A stretch of DNA of 6,876 nucleotides. Source: an uncultured Eubacteriales bacterium. Lineage in GTDB: Bacteria > Bacillota > Clostridia > Oscillospirales > CAG-272. Under the pieces are notes generated by a model. That model was not told the DNA's origin, did not search any database, and saw nothing but the letters and a program-made list of their open reading frames with translations. The stretch is from NCBI GenBank assembly GCA_900321265.1, contig ONVJ01000204.1, positions 1 through 6,876 on the forward strand, in the 5' to 3' direction. Position numbers and translations under genes: made by a program. This document shows, one piece after another, positions 1 through 5,703 of the stretch. The number at the start of each line of letters is the position of its first letter. The stretch's first letter is position 1.

Positions 1-366
1 CTCGAACGCGCCTCGGCAGACCCGGGGACGGCGGACATAGCGTCGAGGATGGAGATGATCACCGGTGACAGCGCAGAAGGAATGCGTTCGCTTCCCTCAA
101 GACCCGACGTGATCCTTCTCGATCCAATGTTCCCCGCGCGGAAAAAAAGCGGACTTACAGGAAAAAAGATGCAGCTTCTCGGAAGGCTGGAAGCGCCTGC
201 CGGAGAAGCGGAAGGACGCGGCCTGCTCGAGGCCGCAAAAGCGGCGTCGCCGAAGAAGATTATCATAAAACGGCCGGAAAAAGGCGAGTTTCTAGGCGGG
301 ATCAGACCATCATATTCCATCTTCGGTAATACCGTCAGATTTGACTGCATTGTAAACCCGGTTTGA
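1..366 (+). CDS. rsmJ: RsmJ-family 16S rRNA (guanine-N2) methyltransferase, C-terminal part (5' end outside window)
   Basis: The reading frame is open from the first base, so the ATG codons at 49 and 55 are internal and the true start lies upstream. About 121 C-terminal residues are visible. The segment V-I-L-L-D-P-M-F-P followed by a basic stretch (ARKKSGLTGKKM) and later K-R-P matches the catalytic region of RsmJ/YhiQ, which in E. coli reads YLDPMFPHKQKSALVKKEM and then VVVKRP. In E. coli the enzyme uses S-adenosylmethionine to methylate G1516 of 16S rRNA in the cytoplasm. Firmicutes carry homologues of the same family whose exact target is less well established. The gene ends with TGA at 364-366, 88 bases before the next start. 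I see no clear intrinsic terminator in that gap, so read-through into the aldo/keto reductase is possible. The family call is firm; the exact modified base here is inferred. Confidence 0.85.
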   Translation, partial: LERASADPGTADIASRMEMITGDSAEGMRSLPSRPDVILLDPMFPARKKSGLTGKKMQLLGRLEAPAGEAEGRGLLEAAKAASPKKIIIKRPEKGEFLGGIRPSYSIFGNTVRFDCIVNPV

Positions 367-454
367 GTCAGGTCCGAAAGCCCGGCACATACACAGAAAA
401 ACCCAAAGAAAGGATCAGGCGTATCCCGAGAGCCGGAAACGCAGGGAATCGAAG

Positions 455-1573
455 ATGAAACTCGGATTCGGACTGATGAGACTGCCCGTCATCGACGGAG
501 ACAGGAGAAACATCGACATCGAAACCTTCTCGAAGATGGCGGACATCTTCCTCGCGTCGGGTGGAAGGTATTTTGACACCGCCTATGTCTATCACGGCGG
601 AGAGAGCGAAAAAGCCTTCCGCAAAGCGGTCGTCGAGCGTTATCCCCGCGACGCCTATACCGTAACAGACAAGCTCCCCCTCTTCGTCATCGACAGCGCC
701 GACCGGATGGAGCCCACCTTTAACGAGCAGCTTGAACGCTGCGGAGTCGGATATTTCGACTATTACTGGCTGCATTCGATCAAGGACGACAGCTATTACG
801 AAAAGGTCGTAAGGTTCGACGCCTTCGACTTCATAAAGAAAAAGAAGGAGGCCGGGCTGATAAAGCACATCGGCTTCTCCTTCCACGGCAGCCCCGCCAT
901 GCTCGAGACCATACTCACCGAACATCCCGAGACAGAGTTCGTCCAGCTCCAGATCAACTATATCGACTGGGAGGACAACAACATCTGCTCCCGCGAATGC
1001 TATGAGATCGCGACGCGCCACGGCAAGCCCGTCATCGTTATGGAGCCGGTCAAAGGCGGCGCACTGGCGGCGGTCCCGGATGCCGCGAGAGAGCTCATGG
1101 AGGAGCGCGATCCCGGAATGTCGCCGGCGTCCTGGGCGATCAGATACGCCGCTTCCCTTGACAACGTCATGATGGTCCTCTCGGGCATGAGCAACGAGGA
1201 CCAGGTGAGGGACAACGTCTCCTACATGAAGGATTTCCGCCCGCTCGACGGGGGCGAAAAAGAGATCCTGGAAAAGTGCGGGGATATCATCCACTCTCAG
1301 ATCGCGATCCCCTGCACCGCCTGCCGCTACTGCGTCACCGAGCAGGAGTGCCCGATGAACATCCCGATCCCCGATCTCTTCGACGTCTACAACCGCAAGA
1401 GCAACTACACCCTCAGCCGTCCCGACGCCGGAAAGCTCTACGCCGATCTGACCGCCGGCGGCGGGAAGGCGGGCGACTGCGTCGAGTGCGGCGGCTGCGA
1501 GGGCCACTGCCCTCAGCATCTGGAGATCCGCGAACTTCTGAAAAAAGTCGCCCGCAGCTTCGAAAGGCATTGA
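455..1573 (+). CDS. Aldo/keto reductase with C-terminal double [4Fe-4S] ferredoxin-like domain
   Basis: This 372-residue protein has an aldo/keto reductase barrel followed by an iron-sulfur tail. The opening MKLGFGLMRLP is the usual start of this subfamily and supports ATG 455; a modest SD (AGGGA, 443-447) precedes it. The catalytic tetrad can be placed as D41 and Y46 (in DTAYVYHGG), K73 (VTDK) and H107 (WLHS). A MEPVKGG strand lies near residue 196. The tail has two cysteine sets: C287, C290, C293, C299-P, and C342, C345, C348, C352-P, each expected to bind one [4Fe-4S] cluster. Such fusions are common in anaerobic Firmicutes and probably pass electrons between a carbonyl substrate or NAD(P)H and a ferredoxin-like centre; the substrate is unknown. 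It is cytoplasmic, with no signal peptide. The first cluster motif has five residues between its last two cysteines rather than the more usual three. The next gene starts 29 bases downstream, so co-transcription is likely. Confidence 0.9.
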   Translation: MKLGFGLMRLPVIDGDRRNIDIETFSKMADIFLASGGRYFDTAYVYHGGESEKAFRKAVVERYPRDAYTVTDKLPLFVIDSADRMEPTFNEQLERCGVGYFDYYWLHSIKDDSYYEKVVRFDAFDFIKKKKEAGLIKHIGFSFHGSPAMLETILTEHPETEFVQLQINYIDWEDNNICSRECYEIATRHGKPVIVMEPVKGGALAAVPDAARELMEERDPGMSPASWAIRYAASLDNVMMVLSGMSNEDQVRDNVSYMKDFRPLDGGEKEILEKCGDIIHSQIAIPCTACRYCVTEQECPMNIPIPDLFDVYNRKSNYTLSRPDAGKLYADLTAGGGKAGDCVECGGCEGHCPQHLEIRELLKKVARSFERH

Positions 1574-1602
1574 TACGAAAGATATCCTCTGACAGGCTTG
1601 TT

Positions 1603-3381
1603 ATGAAAACCAGAACATCTTCCCGCCGGACATCAGTGCCCGGCAAGCGCCTCCTCCGGGCCGTCGCGCCGATCGCATCAGCAATAATAATTCTCTTCGT
1701 CATACTATCATGCGGCCCGGCGGATCCCGAAGTCACAGATACTTCCGAAGTCCCGGCAGCGCCCGAGATGCTTAAGATCGTTTCGGGCGGCGTCTCGTCA
1801 TACACGATAGTCAGAGGAGACGAATGCTCTCTCGCCGCGATGAATCTCTGTATGGAATTCAAGCGCGAGATACGCGGTGCCACCGCGGCAAATCTCGATC
1901 TCACCTCCGAGCTTCTCTGGGAAAGATCCGGGAAAAGCGGACCGGTCATACTCGTCGGAGAAACGACCGGCGACCGTTCTGCGGTCAAATCCGGGAAAAT
2001 GAGGCAGGATGACTGGTCGGTCCGCGCCGACGGCGGGGACATCATCGTCTGCGCCGGCAGCAGCGACGCCTACTCCGCCGCCTTCGCCGCGCTCTCCGCA
2101 TATATCGACGCCGAAACCCGAAGCTTTGCCGTTCCGGCCGACCTTGATCTCGGCCACACAGGAGAATACAGGCTTGACATGACTTTCAACGGAAAACCGC
2201 TGGGCGAATATGAGATCGTCTACGATTCGACCTCCTCATACGCGAAGGAGGGCGCCGAATCGGTCGCAGAAAGCATCGGTTCTGCAACCGGCTATACACT
2301 GAAGGTCAGGTCGGACAAACAGTCATCCGGACTTCCCGCGATATTCGTCTTCTGCTCGGACGGAGCGGCGGCCGGCGTACTCTTCCCCGGCGCGGAACGC
2401 CCCTGGACCGCCTGGAGCGCGTCGCCGCGAAATGAAAACTACGTCATCGCTGGCCAAAATCCGTATACGATCGATGCCGCGGTAAAGATGTTCGTAAAAA
2501 AGATCGCCGCCATGCCGGCAGGCGAATGTGAGCTGGAGAAGATAGAACTCTCAGGGACGGTCGAGACCTCCGCGAACGCGGGACCGAAGGATCCGGGATC
2601 GGTCAGGGTGATGACCTTCAATATCATGTGGACCGACACCGACAAGAAATCCTATACCGGAAGAGCCGAGTGCATCGAAGGCGTCATCGACCTCTACCGT
2701 CCCGACGTGATATCCTTCAACGAGTACTACGGAAATCTCGCGACGATGCTGACGAACCGTCTGTCCGGCAGCTACACGATCATATTCCCCGAATACGAGG
2801 ACATCTGGAACGGCGATTTCACCGGCTACACGAACAGCCTGGAAAAGCTGCAGCAGCACCTCTGCGCGACTCCGATCGCCGTCAGAAAGGACTCGGGGCT
2901 TGAGATAATCGCTTCGGGATTCAGGTACACCTCCGAAAAGTGGTGGATACACTCGATCTCATGGATGGTCTTCAAGGACCGGTCCGGAAAGCTGTTCGGC
3001 GTCTGCGGCAACCATTACGGCAGTCAGGATGTCGGAAATTTCGCCCTCGACACCCTCGCGTGCATAGATGACGTTAAGAAGACATACGGAAACATACCCT
3101 TCGTCATCACCGGGGATCTCTATTTCTGGTCGGGCGACAAAGGATACAAGACGATCACCTCCGCCGGATACCAGGACACCTTCAACTCGTCCGGAAGAAT
3201 CTTCGGCGGCGGGTCTTACCATCAGGTCGGCGACATAGTGACCGGAACCTCCACCCCGATCGACCACATTTTCTGCTCGTCGGGCTGCACCGTCCCGAAG
3301 CATCATCTCATTTCGGACAACATCTCAAAGTGGTGCTCCGACCACTTCCCGATCTACGCCGACATCCGCATCGGGAACTGA
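1603..3381 (+). CDS. Surface lipoprotein with duplicated N-terminal domain and C-terminal endonuclease/exonuclease/phosphatase (EEP) domain
   Basis: The protein has 592 residues from ATG 1603. This start gives an Arg/Lys-rich N-terminus, a hydrophobic stretch (about residues 21-36) and a lipobox ILSC with C37 as the probable lipidated cysteine, so it is probably exported and membrane anchored. The frame is open upstream to 1276, but that part lies inside the reductase gene. No good SD is visible. Residues about 57-180 and 200-305 look like two copies of one alpha/beta unit, each with Y-x-I-V, a helix, a P-x-I-x-V strand and a final strand-helix segment. From residue 335 there is an EEP domain: VMTFNI (N340), SFNEYY (E374), GNHYG (H471), ITGDLY (D505), PIDHIF (D554, H555) and CSDHFPI (D580, H581). 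EEP enzymes are metal-dependent phosphodiesterases or phosphatases (nucleases, sphingomyelinases). The usual Asn of the GDxN motif is Tyr507 here, so activity or substrate may differ. The substrate is unknown. Confidence 0.82.
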   Translation: MKTRTSSRRTSVPGKRLLRAVAPIASAIIILFVILSCGPADPEVTDTSEVPAAPEMLKIVSGGVSSYTIVRGDECSLAAMNLCMEFKREIRGATAANLDLTSELLWERSGKSGPVILVGETTGDRSAVKSGKMRQDDWSVRADGGDIIVCAGSSDAYSAAFAALSAYIDAETRSFAVPADLDLGHTGEYRLDMTFNGKPLGEYEIVYDSTSSYAKEGAESVAESIGSATGYTLKVRSDKQSSGLPAIFVFCSDGAAAGVLFPGAERPWTAWSASPRNENYVIAGQNPYTIDAAVKMFVKKIAAMPAGECELEKIELSGTVETSANAGPKDPGSVRVMTFNIMWTDTDKKSYTGRAECIEGVIDLYRPDVISFNEYYGNLATMLTNRLSGSYTIIFPEYEDIWNGDFTGYTNSLEKLQQHLCATPIAVRKDSGLEIIASGFRYTSEKWWIHSISWMVFKDRSGKLFGVCGNHYGSQDVGNFALDTLACIDDVKKTYGNIPFVITGDLYFWSGDKGYKTITSAGYQDTFNSSGRIFGGGSYHQVGDIVTGTSTPIDHIFCSSGCTVPKHHLISDNISKWCSDHFPIYADIRIGN

Positions 3382-3443
3382 CTGATCCTGAGGCGACCAG
3401 CAACGGAATCCCCGCAACTGCCGCCGTCCCGGATCCGGACCGC

Positions 3444-3472
3444 TTCAGAAACCGCCGCCCATCGTTCATAAT
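3444..3472 (+). promoter_or_regulatory. Candidate sigma-A promoter for the dipeptidase gene
   Basis: TTCAGA (3444-3449, four of six matches to TTGACA) and CATAAT (3467-3472, five of six matches to TATAAT) are separated by 17 bases. They lie at the switch from GC-rich sequence to the AT-rich stretch 3465-3490, about 30 bases before the dipeptidase start. The rest of the 121-base gap holds no gene; the only other item I see is a short palindrome CCGGATCCGG at 3429-3438. No clear terminator for the preceding lipoprotein gene is visible, so read-through is also possible. Confidence 0.42.
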
Positions 3473-3502
3473 AATATTCAATAATAAAGGAAATCATTCA
3501 GG

Positions 3503-4444
3503 ATGATAATCCCATGCATCGTCGATTCCCACTGCGACAGCATTCAGCCCGCCGCCGAGGGAAAGCAGCCGCTCGTAAACCCCTACAATTACAGCCAAAA
3601 ATATCCTCAGCTTCAGTTCGTCGCCTTCTTCTGCGGCTGGCCGAAGGAGGACGCCCGCGCATCATACGAAAGAGCCCACAGATATCTGGAGGCGCTCCGG
3701 GTCTCGGTCGCCGACGAAAGTCAGAATCTCGCTCTTGTGAAAAGCTACGCCGACATAGAAGCCGCCTTCGCCGCCGGAAAGCACGCGGCCCTCTTCTCGA
3801 TGGAGGGCGCCACGGGGCTTTGCGGAAGCGTTGAGATCCTGCGCGAGTTTTACGAAGCCGGGCTCAGGGTCACTGGACTCGCCTGGCTGTCGAACGATCT
3901 CGCGAAGAGCAACCGGGTCATCTCCGACGGCGAGGAGGACACCGGACTTACCCTGACAGGAAGAGAGATCGTCGCCGAAGGCAACCGCCTGGGCATTATC
4001 TTCGACGTCTCTCATCTCTCCGACAGGTCCTTTTGGGATCTTGCGGAGATCGCAGAAAAGCCGATCATCGCCTCGCACTCTAACTTCCGCTCGCTCTGCG
4101 GCCACTCCCGCAACCTGACCGACGAAATGGCAAGGGAGATCATCCGCCGCGACGGTATGATCGGACTGAACCTCTGCAAGTCCTTCATCAGCGACGACAA
4201 AAGCCGTCAAACGGCCGAGGGGCTCTTCGATCACCTCGATCACTGCCTTGAACTCGGCGGAGAGGATCACATCGGATTCGGATGCGACATCGACGGGATC
4301 GAGAGCTATCCCGAGCCGCTGACGCTCGACCGGTCGGTCCACGAGCAGTTGATCGACGTCATGACCGCCCGAGGCTACTGTGACCGGCTGATCGAAAAGG
4401 TGGCATACCGTAACTGGATGGATTTCTTAAAAAAGTATCTCTGA
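3503..4444 (+). CDS. Membrane dipeptidase homologue, peptidase family M19
   Basis: This 313-residue protein has the dinuclear-zinc site of M19 (renal dipeptidase) enzymes in order: H10 and D12 in DSHCDS, E101 in LFSMEGATG, H171 in DVSHLSD, H192 in ASHSNFR, R203 in CGHSRNLTD, and D262 or D264 in GCDIDG. The 21-residue gap between the two later histidines and the 11 residues on to the arginine equal those of the human enzyme (H198, H219, R230). The family hydrolyses dipeptides, often ones with a D-residue or a dehydro residue at the C-terminal side. The protein is shorter than the human enzyme but normal for Clostridial homologues. There is no signal peptide, so it is probably cytoplasmic and used for peptide salvage. 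Start ATG 3503 is preceded by AAAGGA (3486-3491). TGA at 4442-4444 is followed within 20 bases by a strong terminator, which makes this the last gene of its transcript. Confidence 0.9.
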   Translation: MIIPCIVDSHCDSIQPAAEGKQPLVNPYNYSQKYPQLQFVAFFCGWPKEDARASYERAHRYLEALRVSVADESQNLALVKSYADIEAAFAAGKHAALFSMEGATGLCGSVEILREFYEAGLRVTGLAWLSNDLAKSNRVISDGEEDTGLTLTGREIVAEGNRLGIIFDVSHLSDRSFWDLAEIAEKPIIASHSNFRSLCGHSRNLTDEMAREIIRRDGMIGLNLCKSFISDDKSRQTAEGLFDHLDHCLELGGEDHIGFGCDIDGIESYPEPLTLDRSVHEQLIDVMTARGYCDRLIEKVAYRNWMDFLKKYL

Positions 4445-4450
4445 GGCCCA

Positions 4451-4474
4451 AGGGGCTGTTATAGGGGTTGTTAA
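4451..4474 (+). repeat. Imperfect 12-bp tandem repeat at the terminator base
   Basis: AGGGGCTGTTAT (4451-4462) is followed directly by AGGGGTTGTTAA (4463-4474), differing at two positions. The second copy is the left arm of the terminator stem, so the first copy could form a weaker competing stem with the same right arm. Confidence 0.7.
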
Positions 4475-4515
4475 CAAACTTGTCACGCGAGTTTTTAACA
4501 ACCCCTTCTTTTTTT
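4463..4515 (+). terminator. Strong Rho-independent terminator of the dipeptidase transcript
   Basis: AGGGGTTGTTAA (4463-4474) pairs perfectly with TTAACAACCCCT (4495-4506). After a one-base bulge (C4475) the stem continues with AAACT (4476-4480) against AGTTT (4490-4494). Seven T residues follow at 4509-4515. The T tract is on the plus-strand side only, so it should end the rightward transcript; no matching T run is seen for leftward transcription. The stop codon of the leftward protease gene (4495-4497) lies inside the right arm, so the 3' ends of the two convergent genes share this structure. Confidence 0.9.
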
Positions 4516-5064
4516 CCTGCCTCCGGATGCGCTCTTCAGGAAGAGCGCGTCGGGATCGAAGGGAAGATTGAAGAGCATCCCCTGCTTTCTCAGCTCCCTG
4601 ATCTTGAAGAGTATCAGGTTCACGTCGCAGCAGAAGAATGCGGCAAGAGCCTCCGGAGCGTCCGCCCCGTTCCCCTCCCCGCATTCCGCGAGGCGTTCGT
4701 AAAGCGCATCGGTCGGTATGAGAAGATGAGCCGCAAAGGCGTTCGCCTCGCATTCCGTCCGGGTGTTGCGCCAGAGATCGGCGTCGGGCAGACTCGGCTG
4801 TTCCGCTCCTGAATGAAGGATGCCGTGCCCGAGCTCATGCGCCGCCACCGTTCTCTCCTCCCGCTCATCCAGGCGGTTGTTGATGCAGATGACGTCAAAA
4901 CCGAGCAACCGGCAGTAGAATCCTCGAAGCCCGCCCAGCTCGCTGTGATAGATCCTGAAGCCCTCCGCTCTCGCGATCCTTAAAGGACACCGCGTCCCGT
5001 GGAGAGCGGCAAGGTCTGCCGCTCTGGCTTCTATCAGTTTCGATCCGGTGACTTTAGGTATCAC
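4495..5064 (-). CDS. ImmA/IrrE-family zinc metalloprotease (predicted anti-repressor)
   Basis: This 189-residue protein carries the zinc motif H76-E-L-G-H80 in TVAAHELGHGILH, followed about 25 residues later by TECEANAFAAHLLIP. E104 or E106 there is the expected third ligand region. Both are hallmarks of the ImmA/IrrE family (COG2856). Family members such as ImmA of ICEBs1 and PprI/IrrE of Deinococcus cleave a partner XRE-type repressor and so release its target promoters. The start is GTG at 5064, overlapping the upstream repressor gene by four bases (GTGA), and no in-frame ATG lies near the beginning. GGAGG sits unusually close before the GTG, which suggests translational coupling to the repressor. 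The C-terminus is basic (GRKKRRGC), and its stop codon lies in the dipeptidase terminator. Membership in a repressor-protease pair is strongly suggested by context; cleavage of the neighbouring protein is inferred. Confidence 0.88.
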   Translation of the reverse strand: MIPKVTGSKLIEARAADLAALHGTRCPLRIARAEGFRIYHSELGGLRGFYCRLLGFDVICINNRLDEREERTVAAHELGHGILHSGAEQPSLPDADLWRNTRTECEANAFAAHLLIPTDALYERLAECGEGNGADAPEALAAFFCCDVNLILFKIRELRKQGMLFNLPFDPDALFLKSASGGRKKRRGC

Positions 5065-5531
5065 ACACCTCCGCCGGCGCCGCCGGGCTTGCTTCCGTCT
5101 TTCCCTGGATCTCCGGCTCCGGCCTCGCCGCCGGCGCCGCTCCCCCTTTTTTCATCTCCGATCCTCTTCTTCAGATCCCAGTAGATCTTCTGGACTTCCT
5201 GCATATAGCTGTCAAGATCGTCGGATGTCGCGACGCCTCCGGCGAAAAGCGAGTGAAAACCCGCCAGCCCCTCGGCGAATTTCTTCTCGAATTCGCTCCG
5301 GTCGCCCTCCGCGTTAATCCCTTCGTATCTTTCCTCCACCATAGTCAGCGCGCTGACCGGCAGATCGAGCGCTTTGGCGAGAAGCCTGTATCTCGCGTTG
5401 TTTTTCGGCCAGGATCTCCCGTTCTCATAGGAATTGACAGTCCTTCTGGATACTCCTATTCTCTCGGCAAGCTCCTCCTGAGTCATCCCCGCCTTCTGTC
5501 TCGCGGTTCGAACCACTTCGGCGAATGTCAT
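5061..5531 (-). CDS. XRE-family helix-turn-helix repressor with glycine-rich C-terminal tail
   Basis: The protein has 156 residues starting at MTFAEVV. The start at 5531 is chosen because AAGGAG (complement of 5538-5543) lies six bases upstream; a start 12 codons earlier (5567) has no such site and would add only a polar KNNKNAKEND stretch. Residues about 3-58 form a classic Cro/C1-type DNA-binding domain: ARQKAGMTQEELAERIGVSR with the recognition-helix region RRTVNSYENGRSWP. A predicted helical segment follows (about 75-128, including MQEVQKIYWDLKKRI). The last 28 residues are mostly Gly, Ala, Pro and charged residues (13 Gly), probably disordered. It is co-translated with the metalloprotease and faces the recombinase gene across a region with three dyads, so it is likely an autoregulating repressor of both promoters, inactivated by the protease. 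DNA binding is well supported; the targets are inferred. Confidence 0.88.
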   Translation of the reverse strand: MTFAEVVRTARQKAGMTQEELAERIGVSRRTVNSYENGRSWPKNNARYRLLAKALDLPVSALTMVEERYEGINAEGDRSEFEKKFAEGLAGFHSLFAGGVATSDDLDSYMQEVQKIYWDLKKRIGDEKRGSGAGGEAGAGDPGKDGSKPGGAGGGV

Positions 5532-5559
5532 ATCGTTCTCCTTTGCATTTTTATTGTTT

Positions 5560-5576
5560 TTTCTCAAAAAGAGAAA
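5560..5576. promoter_or_regulatory. Dyad 1, candidate repressor operator
   Basis: TTTCTC, five bases, GAGAAA: a perfect 6-5-6 inverted repeat. It lies upstream of the repressor SD and about where transcription from the leftward promoter would begin. Its centre (5568) is 21 bases, two helical turns, from dyad 2 (5589). Confidence 0.5.
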
Positions 5577-5580
5577 TTTA

Positions 5581-5597
5581 ATTCTTAAAATGAGAAT
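5581..5597. promoter_or_regulatory. Dyad 2, candidate repressor operator
   Basis: ATTCTT, five bases, GAGAAT: a 6-5-6 inverted repeat with one imperfect pair. Its half-sites share TTCTC/GAGAA with dyad 1. It overlaps the candidate -10 of the repressor promoter and ends six bases before the -35 of the recombinase promoter. Confidence 0.45.
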
Positions 5598-5610
5598 ATC
5601 GGGTTGACAA
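5581..5610 (-). promoter_or_regulatory. Candidate leftward promoter for the repressor-protease operon
   Basis: On the minus strand TTGTCA (5610-5605, five of six consensus matches) is followed after 18 bases by AAGAAT (5586-5581, four of six). The -35 uses nearly the same bases as the -35 of the rightward promoter, so the two could hardly be occupied together. The -10 is weak, hence moderate confidence. Confidence 0.35.
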
Positions 5611-5632
5611 AAACCGGATTATAGTGTATAAT
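5604..5632 (+). promoter_or_regulatory. Perfect-consensus sigma-A promoter of the recombinase gene
   Basis: TTGACA (5604-5609) and TATAAT (5627-5632) are separated by exactly 17 bases. Both hexamers are full consensus, so unregulated expression should be high; this argues for repression by the adjacent XRE protein. Transcription would start near 5638-5640, at the edge of dyad 3. Confidence 0.88.
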
Positions 5633-5637
5633 AGTAT

Positions 5638-5654
5638 GTGAAGTAACGCTTCAC
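5638..5654. promoter_or_regulatory. Dyad 3 at the recombinase transcription start
   Basis: GTGAAG, TAACG, CTTCAC: a perfect 6-5-6 inverted repeat at the predicted start site. It has the same layout as dyads 1 and 2 but different half-sites. It could be an operator, or a hairpin at the 5' end of the messenger. The remaining leader to 5691 shows no further clear element. Confidence 0.5.
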
Positions 5655-5703
5655 TTTCATTGCCCATGATGTTTTCACAACACATTGTAACAAGGAGGTT
5701 AAA

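Noticed and set aside
368..1570. 400-codon open frame on the minus strand opposite the aldo/keto reductase
   Set aside because: It mirrors a well-supported gene; its hydrophobic Val/Ala/Asp-rich translation is typical of the antisense of GC-rich codons, and no family motif or start signal is visible.
1276..1602. Upstream extension of the lipoprotein reading frame
   Set aside because: It lies wholly inside the reductase gene in another frame and gives an Arg/Pro-rich translation; the signal peptide fixes the start near 1603.
3662..4342. 226-codon minus-strand open frame opposite the dipeptidase
   Set aside because: Shadow of a gene with a complete M19 metal site; no start signal or recognizable domain.
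4468..4812. Plus-strand open frame opposite the metalloprotease
   Set aside because: Begins inside the terminator, has no SD, and covers the HELGH-coding gene on the other strand.
4495..5531. Toxin-antitoxin pair
   Set aside because: An XRE protein beside a metalloprotease can resemble one, but the HELGH motif and the divergent recombinase fit a repressor and anti-repressor pair better; a toxic effect cannot be excluded from sequence.
5532..5567. Earlier start for the repressor, 12 codons upstream
   Set aside because: The ATG at 5531 has an ideal SD at six bases; the longer form has none and adds only a polar stretch.
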